From SUG2458 sp051872335 (GTDB lineage: Bacteria > Bacillota_I > Bacilli_A > RFN20 > CAG-826): a stretch of DNA of 59,255 nucleotides. Shown one piece after another: positions 52,429 to 59,255 of this stretch; position 1 is the first letter of the stretch, and every line of letters begins with the position of its first letter. The stretch covers positions 1 through 59,255 of the forward strand of contig JBJEDT010000051.1 of NCBI GenBank assembly GCA_051872335.1, read 5' to 3'. Under the pieces are notes generated by a model. That model saw nothing but the letters and a program-made list of their open reading frames with translations, searched no databases and was not told where the DNA came from. A program made the position numbers and the translations under genes.

Positions 52429-52462
52429 GTAATAATAAAAAATTGTAGATCTCTCTACAATT
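52429..52462 (-). terminator. terminator of the FAD/Rieske oxidoreductase gene
   Basis: AATTGTAGA (52441-52449), loop TCTC, TCTACAATT (52454-52462). A T-run follows on the minus strand. It overlaps the stop codon. Confidence 0.8.
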
Positions 52463-53750
52463 ATTTATTGATATTCTTTTTAGCAGGTCCATTTATTACT
52501 TTTCCATTTTTTAAAAACCTACTACCATGACAAGGACATTCATAAACATGATCTATATCATTATAAATTAATGCACTGCCCATATGCGAACAACGAGGTT
52601 TTTTAAAACAAATCAGATTTTTTAAATAATTCGATAAATTTGTAAATAAAGGCTTCAATTTTACTCTTCTTAAAGGATTAACTAGTAAATTAGCTTCTTT
52701 TCCTTGCAACATATCAAGAAGTAATAATGATCCACTCATTGCCCAAGTAAAGCCATATAGATTAAAACCAGTTATAACATAATAATCTTTATGTTTTTTA
52801 TCTAATCTACCAATATAAGGTATTTTATCAAGAGTTACACAATCTTGATTACTCCAAGAATAGACTATTTCCATGTTTGGAAATTTGTCTTTTACTAAGT
52901 TAACAAAATCAACTAAACATCTTTTCTTTGTATCTCTATCATTTCCACCAACGATTAAATAATCTTTATATTTCCTTATATATAATCCATTATTATCAAG
53001 GCATGTGTACATATCATTAACTTTTTTATTATTTTTTAAAGCAACAACGTATGATCTTCTTTGTGTTAATTTTGTAAAATAAAAACCAAATTTATTAATG
53101 CATGGAAAATTAGTTGCAAAAATTATTTTATTAAAAGTAATCTTATGGTATTTAGTAAAAGCAGTATTTTCTTTAACATTTTCGATACGTGTATGTTCAA
53201 AAATGTTTAATTCTCTACTAATACAATCAATAAATTTTATAGGATGAATAAGTGCTTGATTACTAATTTTACAACCCATTTTTATATTAAAATCAAAAGG
53301 CAATTTATTAACTACTTTAGTATCTACTAATAAAGTATTAAAAGCCTCAATTTCTTTTTTAATAATTGAGGTTGAATAATTTGAATAAAGTATATTTGCA
53401 CATTCATAGAAATCAAAGTCATATTTATATGATAATTTTTTATATTCTTCAATTGCTTTAGCATTTAAATTTAGAAATTCACTAGCTTTTAAAATACCCA
53501 AATCTCTGATCATATCTTGATATAAATAATCATGACTTATTGTTAAAAAGGATGTTGTATTTTTACTTATTCCATTACCAATTGTATCTTGTTCAACTAA
53601 AACGTAAGGAATGTTATTTTCTTGTAATTGATATGCTGTTAATATACCAGCTATTCCTCCTCCTACAATTAGAACATGAGTTTCAATATCCTTTTCTAAT
53701 GATGGAAAAGATTTTAATTCTACTTCACTCCAAATAGATTGCTCTTTCAT
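52461..53750 (-). CDS. FAD-dependent oxidoreductase with C-terminal Rieske domain
   Basis: About 429 residues. The ATG at 53750 (MKEQSIWSEVEL) is preferred because GGTGA lies 6 bases upstream; an ATG four codons earlier is possible. The N-terminal DAO-type FAD domain shows VLIVGGGIAGILTAYQLQEN and VEQDTIGNGISKNTTS. A typical ITGFNLYGFTWAMSGSLLL segment binds FAD near the C-terminus of that domain. Residues from about 375 form a Rieske [2Fe-2S] domain with CSHMG and CPCHGSRF. The combination occurs in many Bacillota and is of unknown substrate; amine or glycine-like oxidation is a family guess. Confidence 0.88.
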   Translation of the reverse strand: MKEQSIWSEVELKSFPSLEKDIETHVLIVGGGIAGILTAYQLQENNIPYVLVEQDTIGNGISKNTTSFLTISHDYLYQDMIRDLGILKASEFLNLNAKAIEEYKKLSYKYDFDFYECANILYSNYSTSIIKKEIEAFNTLLVDTKVVNKLPFDFNIKMGCKISNQALIHPIKFIDCISRELNIFEHTRIENVKENTAFTKYHKITFNKIIFATNFPCINKFGFYFTKLTQRRSYVVALKNNKKVNDMYTCLDNNGLYIRKYKDYLIVGGNDRDTKKRCLVDFVNLVKDKFPNMEIVYSWSNQDCVTLDKIPYIGRLDKKHKDYYVITGFNLYGFTWAMSGSLLLLDMLQGKEANLLVNPLRRVKLKPLFTNLSNYLKNLICFKKPRCSHMGSALIYNDIDHVYECPCHGSRFLKNGKVINGPAKKNINK

Positions 53751-53791
53751 TTTATTCACCATTATTATTATGGCAACTAAAATAAATTATA

Positions 53792-54586
53792 TTAATTTTG
53801 TTTCAATATAATTTCATTATCTATATAAATACCATCCGCTCCTAAAGAGGCACATTCTTCTACTTCTTCATATGTTTCAGGTGTAAAGAAAAATACTTTT
53901 TTTTCATTTTTGTGAAACTTAGGTATTGCTTTTTTAAAATATGAACTAGTATTAAAATCCATTCCAATAGCAATAAAACGTGATGAACTAAAGTACTCCA
54001 AAATTTGTTTAACAGAATAATTGACTTTATAGTGTGAAAAAATACATTGATTATATGAAGTAACATCCTTTAATAAATCCCACATTTCTACAGAAAAAAT
54101 TTCTGGTAATATTCGATTTTGTACATCAATGTTATTTTCCTTACAAACTATATCAAGTCGTATTAATACTTCAGCATCTTTTTCTGTAATATCCATTTTT
54201 GAATCTATTACAAATTTAACATCGTTATATTCACTAAGAGTATCTATTATCCATTCTTCATTTATTGGAGTCATACCATTACTTAATTTTAATCCTTTAA
54301 ATTCATCATATGAAATATCATCTGATTCAACTTCTAAGTAATCCCATGAATGAGTTCCTATTAGACGTCCATCATTGGATAATTTAAGATCATATTCAAA
54401 ATACCTAAATCCTTTGTTATAAAAATATTCAAATGGTTCCATTGCATTTAAATAAGTTTCATTAGTAGTTGTACCACCCGCATGCATTATTTTAATCATA
54501 TTTTCGATTGAGATAGATTTTGGTGTACATGAAAGTAATATAGATATAAATAAATTTACTAAAATTAATTTACAATGTTTGTTCAT
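53792..54586 (-). CDS. glycerophosphodiester phosphodiesterase-like lipoprotein
   Basis: A 264-residue lipoprotein with a signal ending SILLSCTPK (lipobox LLSC). The GDPD barrel is recognisable: IMHAGGTTTNETYLNAMEPF, then NKGFRYFEYDLKLSNDGRLI and GTHSWDYLE, with YIDNEIIL at the end. The first His, the Glu/Asp pair and the second His are kept, but the HRG of classic enzymes reads HAGG, so the usual Arg is missing. It would act outside the cell on glycerophosphodiesters or teichoic-acid-like polymers, if active. AAGGAG precedes the ATG. Confidence 0.78.
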   Translation of the reverse strand: MNKHCKLILVNLFISILLSCTPKSISIENMIKIMHAGGTTTNETYLNAMEPFEYFYNKGFRYFEYDLKLSNDGRLIGTHSWDYLEVESDDISYDEFKGLKLSNGMTPINEEWIIDTLSEYNDVKFVIDSKMDITEKDAEVLIRLDIVCKENNIDVQNRILPEIFSVEMWDLLKDVTSYNQCIFSHYKVNYSVKQILEYFSSSRFIAIGMDFNTSSYFKKAIPKFHKNEKKVFFFTPETYEEVEECASLGADGIYIDNEIILKQN

Positions 54587-54682
54587 TAATATGCTCCTTG
54601 TATTTTATGATAGCAATATTTTGTCAGTATTATAATAGTTATTATCAAAATATTTATTAGTAAAATGAAATCATTATTTATA

Positions 54683-54720
54683 TATAGAAAAATAAAGTAT
54701 GTCAATAATAGACATACTTT
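54683..54720 (-). terminator. terminator of hppA
   Basis: AAAGTATGTC (54694-54703) and GACATACTTT (54711-54720), 10-bp stem with a 7-base loop. T-rich sequence follows on the minus strand. Confidence 0.8.
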
Positions 54721-54744
54721 ATCATTTTTATACTTTGCAATTAA

Positions 54745-56895
54745 CTAAATTAAATTCATTATTACTTCCCATAAAGAACCAACTTCTTGAATTACAGGAG
54801 CAATGATAAGTGAAATAATAGACATTAATTTAATTAAAATATCCATTGCTGGTCCAGCTGTATCTTTTAAAGGATCTCCTACTGTATCACCAGTAACAGC
54901 TGCTTTATGAGTATCACTACCCTTACCACCAAAGTTTCCTTCTTCGATATATTTCTTTGCATTATCCCAAGCACCACCAGCATTAGCCATAAAGACTGCT
55001 AGCATAATAGCGCTTAGTAATCCACCAATTAAAATACCTGCTAAACCAATACCTCCTAAAAGGAAGCCACCGATAATTGGAGATAAAACGGCAATTAATC
55101 CAGGCACAATCATTTCTTTCAAGGAAGCTTTTGTCGAAATATCAATACATTTATTGTAATCAGGTAATGATGTTCCTTCTAAAATTCCTTTATCTTCTTT
55201 AAATTGTCTTCTTACTTCTTCAACCATTTGATTTGCAGCTCTTCCTACAGCTCCAATTGTCAAAGAAGAGAATAGATAAGGTAACATACCTCCAACTAAT
55301 AAACCAACAATAAATTCTGGATTTTCAACTAGAGATAAATTTTCTAAACCAACAGCATGAGCAAATGAAACAATCAATGCTAAAGAAGTCAATGTAGCAG
55401 AACCAATACAAAATCCTTTTCCAATAGCAGCAGTCGTATTACCAACTGAATCTAATTTATCAGTAATTTCTCTTGTTTCATGAGGTAGTTCAGCCATTTG
55501 TGCAATACCGCCAGCATTATCAGCAATTGGACCATATGCATCAACAGATACTGTAATACCAGCTGTTGATAACATACCAACTGCTGCTAGAGAAATTCCG
55601 TAACCTCCAGCACAAATATAAGAAATAACAATTGCAACTGCCAAAACAGCAATTGTTAAAGCAGTTGATTTCATACCAGTTCCAAGACCAGCAATAATAT
55701 TTGTTGCATGTCCAGTTTCTGATTCTTTTGCTATCTTTTTAACTTCTTTATAATCAGATGAAGTATATAATTCAGCAATAAATCCTACAGCAATACCAGC
55801 AATTAAACCAACTAATACTGCGATAAATAAAGTAATTCCTTTCTTAGTAACAAACACACCATCACTAGCAACAGAATATTCTTTTACATATAATAATGAG
55901 AATAATAATGTACATACTGCTACAATTACTGTTGCAATATAAGTTGCAACATTTAAAGCTAAATGAGGATTTTTCCATTTACGAGCTTTAACAATCATTG
56001 TACTAATTAATGAAGCTAAAACTCCTACCCCACATATTAAAAGTGGGAACATCAATATTTTTAAATAACTTGATTCACTTATTGCTGATAAATCTCCACC
56101 CAAAGTAAATAATGCCATTGTTAATGAAGAAATAATTGAACCAACATATGATTCAGTCAAGTCACTACCCATACCAGCAATATCACCAACATTGTCACCA
56201 ACATTATCAGCGATAGTTGCAGGATTACGAGGATCATCTTCTGGAATACCAGCTTCTACTTTACCGACTAAATCAGCACCAACATCAGCAGCTTTTGTAT
56301 AAATTCCACCACCAACACGAGAGAATAATGCAATCATTGAACAACCTAATCCATATCCAGAAATGATTTTAATTGGATATTCTAAATTACCACAAATTGC
56401 GTAGCTTACAAGTAAAATTCCAGCTAAACCTAATAAGCCTAAACTAGCAACTGTAAGTCCTAAAATAGCACCACCCGTGAAAGCAACATTTAATGCTCCA
56501 CTCATTTTTTCAGTAGTAGCTTTCATAGCTGTTCTCGAATTAGCTTTTGTTGCAGCAAACATTCCAAGCCATCCAGAAATACCAGAGAATAAAGCACCTA
56601 TTATAAAACATATAGCTGATTCCCAACCAACACCTTCAGCTTTACCTTGAAGTGTAGGAATAAAGCCTAATAAAGTTAAAATAGCTGCTACTCCAATAAT
56701 AAAAGGTATAATAACACGATATTCCCTTTTCAAAAAAGCAAGAGCTCCATCATGAATATATTTAGAAATATCTTCGACCTTTTTATTCTCAACTTTAATT
56801 TTCTTTATCCTATGAAAGATTACAAAAATGTAAGCTAAGGTAATTACTGAAGCAAAAATAATAAGTAACAAAATAATCAAATGTTCTTTAGTCAT
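54745..56895 (-). CDS. hppA: membrane ion-pumping pyrophosphatase, K+-dependent with Na+-type signature
   Basis: A 716-residue membrane pyrophosphatase with about 16 segments. The substrate motifs are intact: DVGADLVGKVEAGIPEDDPR, TIADNVGDNVGDIAGMGSD and the C-terminal GDTVGDPLKDTAGPAMD. GNTTAAIGKG (485-494) has Ala at the position that is Lys in K+-independent enzymes, so it should need K+. E248 in SDLTESYVGS aligns with the Glu of Na+-pumping members (E246 of Thermotoga); H+ pumps of plants have Gly there. It is thus likely to export Na+ (or Na+ and H+). AAAGGAG precedes the ATG; it is monocistronic. Confidence 0.96.
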   Translation of the reverse strand: MTKEHLIILLLIIFASVITLAYIFVIFHRIKKIKVENKKVEDISKYIHDGALAFLKREYRVIIPFIIGVAAILTLLGFIPTLQGKAEGVGWESAICFIIGALFSGISGWLGMFAATKANSRTAMKATTEKMSGALNVAFTGGAILGLTVASLGLLGLAGILLVSYAICGNLEYPIKIISGYGLGCSMIALFSRVGGGIYTKAADVGADLVGKVEAGIPEDDPRNPATIADNVGDNVGDIAGMGSDLTESYVGSIISSLTMALFTLGGDLSAISESSYLKILMFPLLICGVGVLASLISTMIVKARKWKNPHLALNVATYIATVIVAVCTLLFSLLYVKEYSVASDGVFVTKKGITLFIAVLVGLIAGIAVGFIAELYTSSDYKEVKKIAKESETGHATNIIAGLGTGMKSTALTIAVLAVAIVISYICAGGYGISLAAVGMLSTAGITVSVDAYGPIADNAGGIAQMAELPHETREITDKLDSVGNTTAAIGKGFCIGSATLTSLALIVSFAHAVGLENLSLVENPEFIVGLLVGGMLPYLFSSLTIGAVGRAANQMVEEVRRQFKEDKGILEGTSLPDYNKCIDISTKASLKEMIVPGLIAVLSPIIGGFLLGGIGLAGILIGGLLSAIMLAVFMANAGGAWDNAKKYIEEGNFGGKGSDTHKAAVTGDTVGDPLKDTAGPAMDILIKLMSIISLIIAPVIQEVGSLWEVIMNLI

Positions 56896-56991
56896 ACTTG
56901 AATCTCCTTTTATTATTCAGATTAATATTATTAATCTTCAAACTTCTATATTTATTTTAAAACATCTAAATAAATAATTCTACACAATATA

Positions 56992-57032
56992 AATGAAAAT
57001 GCTACTGAAACTATTTTTAATTTCAGTAGCAT
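56992..57032 (-). terminator. terminator of the MarR-DegV unit
   Basis: ATGCTACTGAAA (56999-57010) and TTTCAGTAGCAT (57021-57032), a perfect 12-bp stem with a 10-base loop. The minus strand continues TTTTCATTTA. Confidence 0.8.
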
Positions 57033-57037
57033 AAAAT

Positions 57038-57886
57038 TTATTTTTCAAAAAAAGCAACACCTATTCCACCAGGCCCTATATGAGTACCAATAGTACCACC
57101 TAATTGACATATTGATAAAGATTCTTTATTTTCAAACAATGATAAATTATTTTGATAGTAATTTTTAATTTGATTATCATCATTACCCGAGTAGATAAAT
57201 GCAAAAGGTAAAGAAAAATCAATACCATTCGACTCTTGTATAAATTTTGACAAAGTATTATTAGCTCTTTTACTACCTATTGCTTTTCCAATTAATTTAA
57301 CTTCTCCATCAATTATTCCAACTAATGGTTTAATTCCTAAAATATCTCCAGCAATAGCAACTGTTGCTGATATTCTTCCACCTTTTTTTAAATATTCAAG
57401 TGTATTTAATGTTGCCATTAATTTAATTCTTTTCTTATTTTTATTTAGTAAATCAACAATATCATTTACATTCATTCCTTGTGAGATTAAAGATAAGGCA
57501 TATTCAACAAGTAATCTTTCACCGGCACAAACTGTTGAACTTTCAATAACATGTATTCTGTTTTCAAATAACTCACTAGCAATAACAGCATTATTATAAG
57601 TTCCTGATAATTTTGTAGAAATAGTGATAACTATTAATTCATCATCATTGTTTTCTAATAATTCTTTATACTTTTCTTCAAAACGATAAATACCAATTTG
57701 ACTAGTTTTTGGAAATACTTTAGATTCAACTAATAATTTATAAAAATCACTAGGAGATAAATTTACTCCGTCAAGGTATTCTTCTTCTCCAAAATTAATT
57801 ACCATAGGAATCATACAAATTCCTAATTGTTTAGCTTCAACCTCACTAATATCGGAAGCAGAATCTACTAATATTTTAATCGACAT
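57038..57886 (-). CDS. DegV/FakB-family fatty-acid-binding protein
   Basis: A 282-residue DegV-fold protein. The opening IKILVDSASDIS, followed by CMIPMVINFGEEEYLDG, is typical. ITISTKLSGTYNNAVIA, MATLNTLEYLKKGGRIS and the C-terminal GTHIGPGGIGVAFFEK complete the fold. FakB members bind fatty acids for phosphorylation by FakA. The ATG overlaps the stop of the MarR gene by one base (TAATG) with GGAGG upstream, so translation is coupled. A link between fatty-acid uptake and the MarR regulator is plausible. Confidence 0.92.
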   Translation of the reverse strand: MSIKILVDSASDISEVEAKQLGICMIPMVINFGEEEYLDGVNLSPSDFYKLLVESKVFPKTSQIGIYRFEEKYKELLENNDDELIVITISTKLSGTYNNAVIASELFENRIHVIESSTVCAGERLLVEYALSLISQGMNVNDIVDLLNKNKKRIKLMATLNTLEYLKKGGRISATVAIAGDILGIKPLVGIIDGEVKLIGKAIGSKRANNTLSKFIQESNGIDFSLPFAFIYSGNDDNQIKNYYQNNLSLFENKESLSICQLGGTIGTHIGPGGIGVAFFEK

Positions 57887-58335
57887 TAATTTTCCTCCAT
57901 ACGACTAACAATTGTTTCTAAATTATCATTAACTATATTCAAGCATTCATATAGTATAGTTCTTTTATTATCATCAATACCTTTACTAGCTTCTTCAAAT
58001 ATAGCATCAATTTTATCAACAATAATATTAGAAACTTCTTGACCTAAAGTAGTTAATTTTATTTCGGCATTATAACGTTTTTTATTTGTATCATCATAAA
58101 CGATATACTTTTTTTCCTCTAGATATGTTAAGGATCTTGAAACTAATCCTTTATCATCTTTAGATAAATCTACTAGTTGTGACGCTGTTAATCCATTAAA
58201 CTTATTTAAATAAAAAAGACATGATACATGGGGTGCTAATAAATCATATTTGGTCATCTCAACAAATTTAATTTTTTTAATTAGACGATTAATACTAGTA
58301 ATTAATGTAGTAAACAATGCATATCTTTCACTCAT
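57886..58335 (-). CDS. MarR-family transcriptional regulator
   Basis: About 149 residues. The ATG at 58335 (MSERYALFTTL) is chosen because AGGAG lies 9 bases upstream. The winged helix shows LAPHVSCLFYLNKFNGLTAS, then QLVDLSKDDKGLVSRSLTYL and EEKKYIVYDDTNKKRYNAEI, then LTTLGQEV. Flanking helices form the dimer interface. A perfect 9-bp inverted repeat sits 43 bases upstream. Coupled to degV, it may act like FabT on lipid genes; the ligand is unknown. Confidence 0.9.
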   Translation of the reverse strand: MSERYALFTTLITSINRLIKKIKFVEMTKYDLLAPHVSCLFYLNKFNGLTASQLVDLSKDDKGLVSRSLTYLEEKKYIVYDDTNKKRYNAEIKLTTLGQEVSNIIVDKIDAIFEEASKGIDDNKRTILYECLNIVNDNLETIVSRMEEN

Positions 58336-58377
58336 AACAGTTAACTCCTTTTTGCAAGATATTACTACATTATCATC

Positions 58378-58401
58378 AACTTGTTGTAAAGTCAACAAGT
58401 T
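58378..58401. promoter_or_regulatory. candidate MarR operator
   Basis: AACTTGTTG (58378-58386), spacer TAAAGT, CAACAAGTT (58393-58401). The minus strand has TTGACT inside the repeat and GATAAT 15 bases later, so the operator would cover the promoter of the MarR-DegV unit. Confidence 0.6.
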
Positions 58402-58435
58402 ATTAATTTTAAATTATATTCTATTTTTCAACTTT

Positions 58436-58975
58436 TTATTTATAAAGAACTGGTTTTAATCTTTTTCCAATAATTGTTACTAAATAAATTTTTAAAGCAT
58501 CTATTAAAACAAAAGGAACAACACAAGACATCAATATTTTACCAAAAGTTATAGATGTACCTCTAGAAACATAAACAACATAGAACCATAAAGTTCCTAT
58601 TAAATAAATTACTAAAGTTCCTATTAACATTAAAAATAGATAATGAATATTTCTCTTAGCAAATAGTTTTTCAAAAATCCAATAAATTATTCCAGCAAAT
58701 ATAAATCCAACAATAAAGCCACCTGTAGGCCCTAAAATATAAGCTAATCCTCCATTAAAAGAAGCAAAAACAGGTAGTCCTAAAGCACCTAATAAAACAT
58801 ATAAGATTATTGAAAATGTTCCTCTTTTACCACCAAGTACCATTAATGTTAAAAATACACCAAATGTTTGTAGAGTAAATGGAACTACAAATGGTACTGA
58901 AATCCATGAACAAATACAAATAACAGCAGCAAACAATCCTATATAACAAATATCTTTTACTCTATCACGTTCCAT
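58436..58975 (-). CDS. bioY: BioY biotin transporter S component
   Basis: About 179 residues with six membrane segments. The ATG at 58975 (MERDRVKDICYIG) is chosen; an in-frame TTG lies upstream. The BioY signature is clear: VPFTLQTFGVFLTLMVLGGKRGT, GALGLPVFASFNGG, GPTGGFIVGFIFAGI, and the C-terminal VVPFVLIDALKIYLVTIIG. It captures biotin, alone or with an ECF module. No biotin biosynthesis gene is in the window, suggesting uptake is needed. It lies downstream of tRNA-Ser and its terminator. Confidence 0.93.
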   Translation of the reverse strand: MERDRVKDICYIGLFAAVICICSWISVPFVVPFTLQTFGVFLTLMVLGGKRGTFSIILYVLLGALGLPVFASFNGGLAYILGPTGGFIVGFIFAGIIYWIFEKLFAKRNIHYLFLMLIGTLVIYLIGTLWFYVVYVSRGTSITFGKILMSCVVPFVLIDALKIYLVTIIGKRLKPVLYK

Positions 58976-58987
58976 AATATAAAACCC

Positions 58988-59023
58988 TACTTCCAAAAAA
59001 AATAAAAGCCTGATTAATCAGGC
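58988..59023 (-). terminator. terminator of tRNA-Ser
   Basis: AGCCTGATTAATCAGGCT (59006-59023) is a perfect palindrome, followed on the minus strand by a T-rich run (TTTTATTTTTTTT). Confidence 0.85.
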
Positions 59024-59034
59024 TGTTTTGCACG

Positions 59035-59125
59035 ATGGCGGAGCAAGAGAGACTCGAACTCTCGCACCAGTTACCCGATCTACTTCCTTAGCAGGGAAGC
59101 CCCTTCACCAACTTGGGTATTGCTC
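59035..59125 (-). tRNA. tRNA-Ser (GCT)
   Basis: 91 bases including an encoded CCA, with the long variable arm typical of tRNA-Ser. The acceptor stem GGAGCAA pairs with TTGCTCC, the discriminator is G, and the anticodon loop CTGCTAA between CTTCC and GGAAG gives GCT. The T-loop reads GTTCGAGTC. Confidence 0.97.
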
Positions 59126-59255
59126 CAATGCCTTATTATATTAGCAAAATTTAGCCATCATTTCAATATAAATTTATATAAAAGACCAATTTTATAAGAA
59201 ATTATTAATTGCAAAAGTAAATTCAACCTCGATAACACTAAAAGATGAATTTAAA

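Noticed and set aside
1..59255. CRISPR array, insertion sequence or prophage
   Set aside because: No direct-repeat array, transposase, integrase or phage structural gene was seen, and base composition is even.
1..59255. UGA recoded as Trp (mycoplasma-like code)
   Set aside because: All major genes read through with TGG for Trp, and several end at TGA.

Overview
The window comes from a very AT-rich, low-GC bacterium of the Bacillota, most likely a gut-type Bacilli/Erysipelotrichia/Mollicutes-related lineage. The evidence is strong Shine-Dalgarno sites (AGGAGG) before most genes, ECF transporter S components, an F-type atp operon, CcpA-like, MarR and XRE regulation, and short intergenic gaps. 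UGA is a stop and Trp is TGG throughout, so this is not a UGA-recoding mycoplasma. No transposon, prophage, CRISPR array or rRNA was seen. Three tRNA genes are present: Asp and Gly in tandem near 34.5 kb, and Ser at the right edge.

Left part (1-8.7 kb): a TudS(DUF523)-ECF S-component fusion, trmL, a choline-kinase-like gene, a SleB-like hydrolase, a TM2 protein, a DUF1292 membrane protein divergent from an XRE regulator, talC, soluble pyrophosphatase, a thioredoxin-like lipoprotein and a GNAT protein. From 8.7 to 15.6 kb lies a complete ATP synthase operon (atpI-like-B-E-F-H-A-G-D-C, minus strand). Its c subunit carries a two-carboxylate, Na+-type ion-binding motif, and its a subunit begins with a lipobox. 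A good cre-like site lies between this operon and a divergent nucleoside kinase.

Middle part (17.5-41.5 kb): two unknown paired genes, an NMT1/THI5-type ABC transporter, a secreted endonuclease I lipoprotein, pepP-mrp-yigZ, a giant CvpA-like protein with internal repeats, a CPBP protease-methyltransferase-TraX-thioredoxin run, the tRNA pair, HAD and MATE genes and rdgB. It continues with a U32 cluster: trhP2- and trhP1-like genes, a degenerate DAHP synthase and aroQ, followed by an rlhA-like U32 gene. The cluster links tRNA/rRNA hydroxylation genes with shikimate-type genes.

Right part (44.0-51.3 kb) is the most unusual section. A seven-gene minus-strand operon runs from a recognisable promoter/operator to a terminator. 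It encodes an XRE regulator, an SPFH-like protein, a coiled-coil protein, a small Snf7/ESCRT-III-like helical protein, a Vps4-like AAA ATPase with an MIT/TPR-like N-terminus, a zinc-ribbon TIR protein with a C-terminal membrane hairpin, and a cytosolic zinc-ribbon trypsin-like protease. I read it as a candidate bacterial ESCRT-like membrane-remodelling or membrane-stress/defence system. The window ends with asparaginase, a Rieske-type FAD oxidoreductase, a GDPD-like lipoprotein, a membrane pyrophosphatase with Na+/K+-type signatures, a MarR-DegV pair, bioY and tRNA-Ser.

Many genes are tightly packed: overlapping starts and stops, and terminators that run into stop codons. There is no gene-free stretch above about 300 bases apart from the tRNA-containing intervals. 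Several start codons were moved downstream to the ATG that has a proper ribosome binding site; these are stated in each entry.
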